This document shows positions 46,462-53,545 of a DNA stretch of 56,226 nt, one piece after another. Source of the DNA: Paraburkholderia sp. CNPSo 3274 (GTDB lineage: Bacteria > Pseudomonadota > Gammaproteobacteria > Burkholderiales > Burkholderiaceae); assembly GCF_024206475.1 (NCBI RefSeq), contig NZ_JAMBPR010000060.1, positions 1 through 56,226 on the forward strand. The letters are read 5' to 3'. The notes beneath the pieces are model-generated. The model ran no database searches, had not been told where the DNA came from, and saw nothing but the letters and a program-made list of their open reading frames with translations. Positions within the stretch are counted from its first letter, which is position 1, and every line of letters starts with the position of its first letter. The translations under genes and the position numbers were made by a program.

Positions 46462-46650
46462 ATGAGCGAAACCCTGAAGAAGCCCAAGCCGGATGTGGCG
46501 ACCCCGCCGAGCGTCGTGGTGAGTGTTTCGCGCTCCAGCAAGAAAAAGGTCGTGGTCACTTCCGGGACGAAGGCGCAACTGCGCAAGCGGGCGAAGACAT
46601 CGACACGAAGTGCATTTCCCGAGCTGCCCGAGTGGCGGCTTGAGCGCTGA
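46462..46650 (+). CDS. Very small basic protein of unknown function
   Basis: This encodes 62 residues, rich in Lys, Ser, Val and Arg (SVSRSSKKKVVVTSGTKAQL). GGTGAAAA precedes the ATG by about 7 bases. It may bind nucleic acid. A G+C-rich hairpin starts 6 bases after the stop, which supports a real transcript end. Confidence 0.5.
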   Translation: MSETLKKPKPDVATPPSVVVSVSRSSKKKVVVTSGTKAQLRKRAKTSTRSAFPELPEWRLER

Positions 46651-46655
46651 TCAGA

Positions 46656-46677
46656 CAACGGGCCGCAAGGCCCGTTG
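46656..46677 (+). terminator. Nine-base-pair hairpin with GCAA tetraloop
   Basis: CAACGGGCC (46656-46664) pairs perfectly with GGCCCGTTG (46669-46677) around a GCAA loop. No T-run follows, so termination strength is uncertain. The stretch 46678-46978 shows nothing else. Confidence 0.6.
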
Positions 46678-46978
46678 TGCTTGCTACGTCTTCCCCGTCA
46701 GCAAGCGCAAATGTGACGCGCACCGAGGCGCGTCCTCCGCGAGACGTCATTCCTGACCGGCGTCGACCTGTTTTCCCGCCAGCCACCGACCGTTGACCGA
46801 TCTGCCGGTTGCCAGAGGGCGCTGCCCGATCTGGCAGCGTCCCGGTGCCAGCGTGTGACCCGGTCGCGCGATCCGGCGACCGATCTGCCGCCCCACCGGA
46901 CCGTCGGCAGCTTCATGGTCCGATACTCGTCGGCACTGGCCGAACGCCGTTTCAACCACAAGCCACTCCACAGCTTTC

Positions 46979-47281
46979 TTATGCTGCCTTGAGCGGGTGC
47001 TCTTTCAGGTAGGTTTTTAGCGCGTCATTCATGCGCGTCTGCCAGCCTGCGCCGGTCGCACGAAACGCCTCCAGAACCTCTGCGTCATAGCGCATCGTGA
47101 CCTGCTCTTTCGGATTCTCCTTCGGCGGGCGGCCCATGCGCTTTTGCATGACTTCAGCGAATGGACGCGCCCTGGCGAAATCCGCAGCCGTCCATTCCGG
47201 GTTGTCCGGATCGACCTCGATTCCGCGCTGGATTGCTGCTTCCTCTGCGGCGGTGTTGCGTGTCAGCTTAGCTTTGCTCAT
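46979..47281 (-). CDS. brnA: BrnA-type antitoxin
   Basis: This encodes 100 residues. The C-terminal block, GRPPKENPKEQVTMRYDAEV followed by ALKTYLKEH, is a ribbon-helix-helix segment like BrnA, which binds its own promoter and neutralises BrnT. ATG 47281 lies inside the 3' end of brnT (14-base overlap), and GGAGA is present 10 bases upstream. The toxin-first order is usual for brnTA. Confidence 0.88.
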   Translation of the reverse strand: MSKAKLTRNTAAEEAAIQRGIEVDPDNPEWTAADFARARPFAEVMQKRMGRPPKENPKEQVTMRYDAEVLEAFRATGAGWQTRMNDALKTYLKEHPLKAA

Positions 47282-47534
47282 AAGCGTCAATCTCCGTGTT
47301 ACTCGCCTTGCGCAGGCTGATGATGCGCATGGTTTCGTCGCGGGGCGTGAAAACCACGCTATACAGCCTTCCGCCTAACAGGGCAATGCCCCTGTACCGA
47401 TCATCTCCGTACTCGTGCCGCATGTCCTCGACCGCCAGCATCCCATCCCAGTCGAGCCGCGCAGCCTCGGCGAGCGATACGCCGTGCTTTTCCTGGTTCG
47501 ACGCGTCCTTCGCAAGGTCAAATGTGATTCTCAT
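47268..47534 (-). CDS. brnT: BrnT-type ribonuclease toxin
   Basis: This encodes 88 residues. The start RITFDLAKDASNQEKHGVSL, the middle RGIALLGGRLYSVVFTPRDE and the ending RIISLRKASNTEIDAYEQ match BrnT, a RelE-fold RNase toxin. ATG 47534 is preferred over the upstream frame because the family begins at this point. The group II intron 3' end lies about 158 bases upstream, so the brnTA promoter is confined to that gap. Confidence 0.9.
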   Translation of the reverse strand: MRITFDLAKDASNQEKHGVSLAEAARLDWDGMLAVEDMRHEYGDDRYRGIALLGGRLYSVVFTPRDETMRIISLRKASNTEIDAYEQS

Positions 47535-47711
47535 GCAACTTATTGTAGTGTCGAAAAATAGGAGCATGCAAGGACTTTTTGGAGTTACAGAAAGTGCGTC
47601 CTGGCGCAAGATCGCAATTCAACATGATTTGAATACAAAGCAGTCACACACCGACTGACCGCGTGACTTTTGCGAGCAGACCCGATACGATAATCGCGGT
47701 AGGAATGTCCA

Positions 47712-49244
47712 TTACTGGACACCCCCCGCACGGATCCCGGCGTGCGCGATTCGCGCACCGGGCTCTTGCCTTGGGTGTTTGGCGTCAAAGCGCACAACAG
47801 GCCAAGGGTGAAGGATACGAGCAAGGGGTATCCACTGCTTCGTCAGTCGGAGCGCCTTTGCCCAGGTCGTTTTGTCTTTCTGGCTGCGCCGGAGAAGCGC
47901 GCGACGCCATAGGTCAATGACGTGGGCACGGTACGCTCGTATGGCCCGGAAGTTAGTTGGGACTGCGTGGTAATTGAAGTACCCCTGCACCACACGTCTC
48001 AGCCACTCCCCTTGCTCGGGAATCGACTGGTGCCATCTGCGCCGCAACTCATCCTTCACCTTCTGCAGCGCCGCCCGTAGCCGATCGCTTCGGGTTTTGC
48101 GCATGAGCATGAAGTTCCCATCTCGTGCGCGGCCGCTGATATGAGTGAAGCCAAGGAAGTTGAAAGTCTCAGGTTTGCCCAGCCCCCGATTTGCCCGATT
48201 TCGTGCCGCAAAGCGCCCGAACTCGACCAGCCGGGTTTTCTCCGGGTGGACCGACAGCCCAAATGATTCCAGTCTCTGTTGCATGGCTCGTTTGAACCGC
48301 TTTGCGTCTCGCAGTTTGTCGAACCCGACGACAATATCGTCGGCGTATCGAACAATCACAACGTTCCCCTCGGCGTGGCGCTTGCGCCATTGGTTCGCCC
48401 AGAGGTCGAAGACGTAGTGCAGGTAGATGTTCGCCAGCAGCGGCGAGATGACCGACCCTTGCGGCGTCCCCTCGTCGGTTGGCTCGATCACCCCGTCCTC
48501 CATCGCGCCTGCCTTCAGCCATTTGCGGATCAACCGAATCACGCGTTGGTCGCCTATCCGGTGCTCGACAAATCTGATCAGCCAGTCATGGTTGACAGTG
48601 TCGAAGAACCGGCTGATATCGGCGTCCAATATCCAGTTCACGTTTGTCCGGGCAACTCCCGTCGCGAGTGCGTCGAGCGCATCGTGTTGACTGCGCTGCG
48701 GCCGAAACCCGTACGAAAATCCCAGGAAGTCCGTCTCGTAGACTGCGTTGAGTACCGCCACCAGCGCGCGCTGAACGATCTTGTCCTCCAGCGCCGCAAT
48801 ACCAAGCGGGCGTAGTTTCCCGTCCGCCTTCGGGATGTACCGACGGCGACTGGGTAACGCACGATAGGCTTGCCGGTGCAGGCGTCCATGCAGGTCTTTG
48901 AGGTTTCCCTCCAAGTCTTGCTCGTAGTCGTGCCACGTCACGCCATCCACCCCGGCCGCCGCCCTCCGTTTCAGCCAGAAGAACGCCGTTTCCAGCAGGT
49001 CAATGTCGATCAGATGGAACAGCGCCGTGAACCTCTCCTTCTTCCTTTGCCTTGCGGCTTGACGCACACGTCCCAGCCTCTGGGACACGCTTATCCGGCT
49101 CTGAGTCCGGCGCGTGCGCGACCAGTCCGTGTTCCCCTTGGCCCCGCCCCTTCGCTCCACCGACTCCGCCCCCAGTTCCCCGGGTTTGTTCGCCAGCTTC
49201 GTCGCTACTATGGGCGAGTCTGACTTCTCCCATTCGTACATCAT
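47712..49244 (-). CDS. ltrA: Group II intron reverse transcriptase/maturase
   Basis: This encodes 510 residues from ATG 49244, with GGAG about 10 bases upstream. RT motifs seen are AAAGVDGVTWHDYE, YIPKADGKLRPLGIAALEDK, GFSYGFRPQRSQHDALDAL, DADISRFFDTVNHDWL, GTPQGSVISPLLANIYLHYV and the catalytic IVRYADDIVVGF. The maturase X domain follows (LRRVVQGYFNYHAVPTN). No endonuclease HNH motif is seen at the C-terminus. The last 20 codons run through intron domains V and VI, and the stop codon lies next to the domain VI loop. All key residues are present, so the intron could be active. Confidence 0.95.
   Translation of the reverse strand: MMYEWEKSDSPIVATKLANKPGELGAESVERRGGAKGNTDWSRTRRTQSRISVSQRLGRVRQAARQRKKERFTALFHLIDIDLLETAFFWLKRRAAAGVDGVTWHDYEQDLEGNLKDLHGRLHRQAYRALPSRRRYIPKADGKLRPLGIAALEDKIVQRALVAVLNAVYETDFLGFSYGFRPQRSQHDALDALATGVARTNVNWILDADISRFFDTVNHDWLIRFVEHRIGDQRVIRLIRKWLKAGAMEDGVIEPTDEGTPQGSVISPLLANIYLHYVFDLWANQWRKRHAEGNVVIVRYADDIVVGFDKLRDAKRFKRAMQQRLESFGLSVHPEKTRLVEFGRFAARNRANRGLGKPETFNFLGFTHISGRARDGNFMLMRKTRSDRLRAALQKVKDELRRRWHQSIPEQGEWLRRVVQGYFNYHAVPTNFRAIRAYRAHVIDLWRRALLRRSQKDKTTWAKALRLTKQWIPLARILHPWPVVRFDAKHPRQEPGARIAHAGIRAGGVQ
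47733..47765 (-). ncRNA. Group II intron domain V
   Basis: The minus-strand sequence begins GAGCCCGGTGCGCGAATCGC and folds into a long hairpin ending in GCCGGGATC. It has the 5' AGC triad, a GAAU-type loop region and the two-base bulge expected of domain V, the catalytic heart of the ribozyme. It is also read as the last codons of the maturase gene. Confidence 0.85.
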
Positions 49245-49607
49245 CGGCTTCGGCTCCTCGCCTTCCCGATGCGGACCGCCGGGTTGTGCTGCCACCGGCG
49301 GTCGAACGGGAGATCTCCCGGTTCCCGAGTGGAGATCGTATTGACATGCCAGGTTCTATGACCCCGCCGAGCCCGCGCGGTACTCGCGATAGCGCACTGC
49401 GCGGTGTTGCCTTCCGCATACAGGATTACGTCGGCACTCGGGTTTATAAACATTTCGTGGCTCAATGGCTGGCCTATCAACACCCCTGTCAACGCTTCGC
49501 GACCCGCCTCGCGGTTGGCCACGCATGACTCGGGGACATTGTGAGTCGCTAACTCTTACAACGTCGGGGACTTCCACCCCTTGACCTGCACCGGTCTCCC
49601 GGCGCAC

Positions 49608-49625
49608 CCTGTATATATATACAGG
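49608..49625. promoter_or_regulatory. LexA (SOS) box of imuA, 18-bp perfect palindrome
   Basis: CCTGTATATATATACAGG contains the CTG-N10-CAG core of the LexA site (49609-49624). It ends 18 bases before the imuA ATG. LexA represses imuA-imuB-dnaE2 cassettes in many proteobacteria, so this is likely the SOS operator. The group II intron begins at the very next base on the left side. Confidence 0.9.
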
Positions 49626-49642
49626 TATTTATTGGGGGCACC

Positions 49643-50359
49643 ATGGCGCTGCCGCTACTGAACGTCGAGGCAATACACCCGGATTTGTGGCGTGCCTCGC
49701 AACTGGGTTCGGCGCACGGCCGCACGGTGACGAGCGGACACGAGGCGCTCGACGCGGAGTTGCCGGGCCGCGGCTGGCCGACGGGGGCCTTGACCGAAGT
49801 GATCGTCCCGCAACCGGGCTGCGGCGAACTGCGTCTGCTTAAAGCTGCGCTTGAAGCCGTCGCAACCCGGCCAGTCTTTGCCCTGCAGCCACCGCATCGA
49901 CTGCAGCCGGCGGCGCTCACCTGGTGGGGCGTGGGCGCTGAAAACATCCGCGTGCTCAAGGCGGCCACGACCGCGGACAGCCTGTGGGCAGCGGAACAGG
50001 TCCTTCGCGCCGGAACCGCAGGAGCGCTGCTGTTCTGGCAGCAGCAGGTACGCCCGGAGGCGCTGCGCCGCCTGCACCTGGCCGCGCAGCACGCGGATAC
50101 GTTGCTATTCCTTTTTCGCCCTACCGCTGCGGCGAACGCGACGTCGCCCGCTCCGTTGCGCGTTTCGATCGACGCCGCGCCCGACGGTGTGAACGTCTCA
50201 TTCATCAAACGCCGCGGACCGCATCGCGACAAGCCCGTATTCGTTGCGCTCTCTCCGTCGCCCGTTCTCCTGAATCGTCATGCACCACTGGATCGGCGTT
50301 CATCTGCCACGCCTGCCCATCGAGAGTTTCTGCCCAACCTGGTACATGCCGGTGTCTGA
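49643..50359 (+). CDS. imuA: ImuA (RecA/SulA-like subunit of the mutasome)
   Basis: This encodes 238 residues. The pattern HEALDAELPGRGWPTGALTE followed by a RecA-like fold (LRLLKAALEAVATRPVFALQ, then LLFWQQQVRPEALRRLHLAA) is that of ImuA, a SulA/RecA-related protein. ImuA works with ImuB and DnaE2 in damage-induced mutagenesis and translesion synthesis. GGGGG lies 5 bases before the ATG, and a LexA box lies just upstream. The 3' end overlaps imuB by 80 bases. The gene appears intact. Confidence 0.9.
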   Translation: MALPLLNVEAIHPDLWRASQLGSAHGRTVTSGHEALDAELPGRGWPTGALTEVIVPQPGCGELRLLKAALEAVATRPVFALQPPHRLQPAALTWWGVGAENIRVLKAATTADSLWAAEQVLRAGTAGALLFWQQQVRPEALRRLHLAAQHADTLLFLFRPTAAANATSPAPLRVSIDAAPDGVNVSFIKRRGPHRDKPVFVALSPSPVLLNRHAPLDRRSSATPAHREFLPNLVHAGV

Positions 50360-51755
50360 CAACGGTTTCGTTGTTCTGGAAAAAGGCCGCGTGCTCGATG
50401 CCGACGCAGCCGCGCGGGCGCAGGGGGTTGTCGATGGCATGCGCCGCGGCGGCGTGCTGACGCTCGCACCGAACGCGAACCTCAGGGAGCGTGAACTCAC
50501 GCGTGAAGAACAGACGGTAAGTGGCGTCGCGTTCGCCCTGCTCCAGTTCACGCCGAACGTCGTGATCGCCGACGAGAACGTCGTTCTGGCCGATGTGACT
50601 GCCAGCCTGCGGCTTTTCGGTGGCCTGCGCGCGCTTCACCGGCGCGTGCGTCGCACGGTTGCAGACTTCGGCGTGACGTGCACGGCGTCGATCGCACCGA
50701 CCGCCGAGGCGACCTGGCTCATTGCGCGCGCCGGTGGTGGCGTCGCGCTCACACAGCGGTCCCTTTCGCGTGTACTAAAGCGCATCCCTCTGGGCGTGCT
50801 GCCGCCCGCGAGACGTTTCGCCGAATGGTTCGATGGGCTTGGATGCACGACGATCGATGACGTGACGCGCCTGCCGCGCGCCGGACTGAAAAAGCGCTGC
50901 GGCACCGCGCTGCTCGATGCACTTGACCGCGCGAAAGGTGAAGCCCCTGAAGTCCACGAATGGCTCACGATGCCGCCCGCGTTCGATGCCCGCGTCGAGT
51001 TGCCGGACCGCATCGAACACGTTGAAGCGGCGCTCTTCGCAGCGCGCCGGCTTACGCTGCAGATGACGGGCTGGCTTGCCGGCCGCCAGCTTGCCGTCGC
51101 GCGTTTCGTTGTCTCGCTCGAGCACGAGCGCGGCCGCGATGCGATTCCCCCAACGGGCGTGGAAGTCGCGCTGGGCGAGCCGACGTGGCACGAAGAACAC
51201 CTCGTCCGGCTGCTGAAGGAGCGACTCTCGCGGATCGAACTCGCGGCGCCGGTCATTGCATTGAGGCTCGAAGCGAAAGATGTACGGGAAGCTGAGGCAC
51301 CAAGTAACTCGCTGTTTCCGGAACCAGGCGGATCGCCTCAGGACCACGCGCGCCTCATGGAACTGCTCACGGCAAGGCTGGGTTCAGGGAATGTGATGAG
51401 AGCGGCACCCGTCGCCGATTTCCGTCCCGAAGTCGCCGCGCAGTGGGTGCCGGTCAGCAGCGAATCCAAACCCTCACGCATCGATCTGCCGCGGGATTTG
51501 CCTCGCCCGGCATGGCTCCTTGAGGTGCCCATCCAGCTCATCATGCGTGGTCACCGCCCGTTCTACGGCACGCCGCTGCGGATGGTATCGCCCGGCGAGC
51601 GGATCGAGTGTGGCTGGCAGGACGGTCACATCGTGACGCGCGACTACTTCGTCGCCGAAGCCGAAAACAATCTGCACTACTGGGTATTTCGTGAGCGCGT
51701 CGGCAGTCGTGATGAGCGCGAGCCACGCTGGTTTCTTCACGGCCTGTTTGGCTGA
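50280..51755 (+). CDS. imuB: ImuB (Y-family polymerase-like clamp-binding protein)
   Basis: This encodes 491 residues. The start HHWIGVHLPRLPIESFCPTW and the block VVLADVTASLRLFGGLRALH, then RVRRTVADFGVTCTASIAPT, match ImuB. ImuB has a Y-family fold but lacks the catalytic acidic residues and serves as a hub that links DnaE2 to the beta clamp. The fingers-type HhH segment is GCTTIDDVTRLPRAGLKKRC. It starts inside imuA by 80 bases, so translation is probably coupled. No damage was seen. Its partner polymerase downstream is broken. Confidence 0.92.
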   Translation: MHHWIGVHLPRLPIESFCPTWYMPVSDNGFVVLEKGRVLDADAAARAQGVVDGMRRGGVLTLAPNANLRERELTREEQTVSGVAFALLQFTPNVVIADENVVLADVTASLRLFGGLRALHRRVRRTVADFGVTCTASIAPTAEATWLIARAGGGVALTQRSLSRVLKRIPLGVLPPARRFAEWFDGLGCTTIDDVTRLPRAGLKKRCGTALLDALDRAKGEAPEVHEWLTMPPAFDARVELPDRIEHVEAALFAARRLTLQMTGWLAGRQLAVARFVVSLEHERGRDAIPPTGVEVALGEPTWHEEHLVRLLKERLSRIELAAPVIALRLEAKDVREAEAPSNSLFPEPGGSPQDHARLMELLTARLGSGNVMRAAPVADFRPEVAAQWVPVSSESKPSRIDLPRDLPRPAWLLEVPIQLIMRGHRPFYGTPLRMVSPGERIECGWQDGHIVTRDYFVAEAENNLHYWVFRERVGSRDEREPRWFLHGLFG

Positions 51756-51856
51756 AATGCGGGAGTTGGCACAGGGGCGTTAACGCTGTGATCCAGTTAT
51801 CCGCCGCGAGTGCGCTTGGGCGCAGAACGGCCCCCAGACAGCCTCTGGCGTGATCG

Positions 51857-52312
51857 TCACGCCGCCGCCTGGTGCACACTCCGGATCCCGTCTGCCCGAC
51901 TCAGGTGAGCGGGTTGTGAGGAACGTGTGACGGCTTCGAGTGGAGCGACATGCAACTGCTCCTCGTGTAACGTCAGCAGTTCTGCGAACAGTTCGAAGGT
52001 TGCCTGATCGATACCCCAGATGCCAGACGCCAGCGCCGCGCGCAGGCTGCGCTCGAGCGCGTCGTGCGCTTCGGTCAAGCCCTCAATGCGCGCCCGGCCA
52101 TACCCCGCGTCGAAGAGGTGTGAGGTGCTGACGATGATCTGTGCCATCGTCACGAAATGCGCAAGATCGCCGCGCTGCAGCCGGAGGCTGGACAGCGTGA
52201 TGTGGTACGCGATCATCCGCTGACGGACGGCGCTCTCCGGCAGGGGAAGCAAACGAACAGCCAAGGGAATGCCGCAGCGGCGCGTCGACGCGCCTCGCCT
52301 GGTTCGGGCCAT
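51857..52312 (-). CDS. Helical protein, paralogue of the 42393-42869 product
   Basis: This encodes 151 residues. The main block RMIAYHITLSSLRLQRGDLA, then AQIIVSTSHLFDAGYGRARI and a helix ending in SGIWGIDQATFELF, parallels the 42393 product. The N-terminus is basic. No recognisable domain or clear ribosome-binding site is present. It is antisense to the direction of the imuAB-dnaE2 cassette and separates imuB from dnaE2. Confidence 0.65.
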   Translation of the reverse strand: MARTRRGASTRRCGIPLAVRLLPLPESAVRQRMIAYHITLSSLRLQRGDLAHFVTMAQIIVSTSHLFDAGYGRARIEGLTEAHDALERSLRAALASGIWGIDQATFELFAELLTLHEEQLHVAPLEAVTRSSQPAHLSRADGIRSVHQAAA

Positions 52313-52510
52313 GACAGGGAAGGATTAAGGATGCTTTCCTTCGATAACGGCACGATTGTTGTCGCGCTTCAATCCGGTGGCTGACCCACAAAGACAAACC
52401 ACGAGGCTACATCAGGACGCCGGCCTCCCGGGCACATTGGCAGTTGCCCCCTCCTGTACCGAGGCATACCAGAACCAGAGCGCTTCCAAGTTGTGAGCAA
52501 CGCTTTCCTG

Positions 52511-52870
52511 CTACTCGCTATCTGGCAATCCGCTATCCGAAATCTGGTGCCTGCGGGACTCCGTCGACAGAAGCCGGGGCGGCTCAAGAACGATGCCCCA
52601 CGCGGTCAGCAGACCATCAAAAGACGGCTGGCCTGCCTGCGCCCGGGGCGCGGGCAAGGCGATGCCGGTTGCCCGATAGTGAACGCGGTCCTTCGCGCTT
52701 GCGCCTGAACGCACGATGCGCTCAAGCGCCCCATTGCGCAGCGCGTACTGCACAGCATCAGAAGCCGTGCGCGAGTTCATCAGTCCGGACGCCACAATCT
52801 CGCTCACCGTCGCGCTTGCGCGTTCGCGAAACCACGCGAGGAGTACCTCAGCGTTGTCGTGCGTGCTCAT
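52511..52870 (-). CDS. Small winged-helix-like protein of unknown function
   Basis: This encodes 119 residues. The first half, VLLAWFRERASATVSEIVAS with GLMNSRTASDAVQYALRNGA, has the spacing of a winged helix-turn-helix. The C-terminal part is Pro/Arg-rich and unrecognised. It is on the minus strand between imuB and dnaE2, 115 bases from the neighbouring gene at 52986 on the same strand. Confidence 0.55.
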   Translation of the reverse strand: MSTHDNAEVLLAWFRERASATVSEIVASGLMNSRTASDAVQYALRNGALERIVRSGASAKDRVHYRATGIALPAPRAQAGQPSFDGLLTAWGIVLEPPRLLSTESRRHQISDSGLPDSE

Positions 52871-52985
52871 GATTGGCCCTCCCTGCGCGCGGGGCTTTGC
52901 CGCGCGATATGTGTAGTGGTTGTCAATCCGGCGTCTGGCGCGTCAGCCCGGACCATTCAATCCTGCGCTCACGCGCCTGCGAACG

Positions 52986-53324
52986 TCATGAGTCTTGCTG
53001 TTCATCGAAGGGGACGTGTTCGCCCGTCGACGACTGCTTGCCGAGCTTGCCTTCATTTTCCATCGCGTCCTGCCATGCCAGCATGGCATTCGCGACAGCG
53101 TCCTTCTCGCCGCTGAAGGACAGCACCGTCTCCCCGCACGACGGACAGATGCCGCCGAATGCCGCCTGGATACCCGCCATGTTTCGCGTGTCGAGTGCGT
53201 CGAAGTCGTTGAATGCGGTCTTGCGCGCACCGCACACCAGCTTCTCCGGGCGCAACGCATCTATCTTCGCCTTTGCCTGCGCGATGCGTTGTTCCTGCGT
53301 CCCGCACTGTTTTGCCTGTCCCAT
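52986..53324 (-). CDS. Small CxxC protein of unknown function (plasmid-type)
   Basis: This encodes 112 residues. The N-terminal helix (QEQRIAQAKAKIDALRPEKL) is followed by a single cysteine (VCGARKT) and a GICPSCGETVLSF motif, so it may bind zinc. Similar proteins are common in Burkholderia accessory replicons; this is from memory and no function is known. It is divergent from dnaE2, with the LexA box at 53452 between them, so it might also be SOS-regulated. Confidence 0.6.
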   Translation of the reverse strand: MGQAKQCGTQEQRIAQAKAKIDALRPEKLVCGARKTAFNDFDALDTRNMAGIQAAFGGICPSCGETVLSFSGEKDAVANAMLAWQDAMENEGKLGKQSSTGEHVPFDEQQDS

Positions 53325-53451
53325 CGTTTGTGCTCCATTTGCTGTGAACCGGTTGTGGCCGGATTTTCCGCGATGTTAGCCCGCCAGAGTCCGGTTCATT
53401 CCGGGAAAAGCCGAAGTTTGGCCCCGCCAGCCAGATTGGGCTAGAATACTA

Positions 53452-53467
53452 CTGTATAAACGTACAG
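53452..53467. promoter_or_regulatory. LexA (SOS) box of dnaE2
   Basis: CTGTATAAACGTACAG fits the CTG-N10-CAG LexA consensus. It lies 79 bases upstream of the dnaE2 start and 128 bases before the divergent gene at 53324. dnaE2 thus had its own SOS promoter, separate from imuAB. Confidence 0.85.
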
Positions 53468-53545
53468 TATCAATTGAGGGGCGGAAAGACGGAATCGGGC
53501 GTCCGGATCCAATGGATCAGGTGCCGCCCGGGCCGCGCGCAAGCT

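Larger units (their letters stand above)
47693..49607 (-). mobile_element. Complete group II intron (about 1.9 kb)
   Basis: On the minus strand the element starts GTGCGCCGGGAGACCGGTGC (from 49607), the usual 5' end of group II introns, followed by the conserved AAGGGGTGGAAGTCCCC region. It ends with domain V (47765-47733) and domain VI, whose likely branch-point A is at 47700, 7 bases before the proposed 3' end CTACCGCGAT at 47693. A full maturase lies within. The 5' exon is the palindromic LexA box of imuA. Both ends are called by eye; the 3' end could move by a few bases. The intron class was not determined. Confidence 0.9.

Noticed and set aside
49581..49612. TTGACC at 49581 as a new -35 element for imuA supplied by the intron
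   Set aside because: The nearest TATA-like hexamer is about 25 bases away, too far for a normal sigma-70 promoter.
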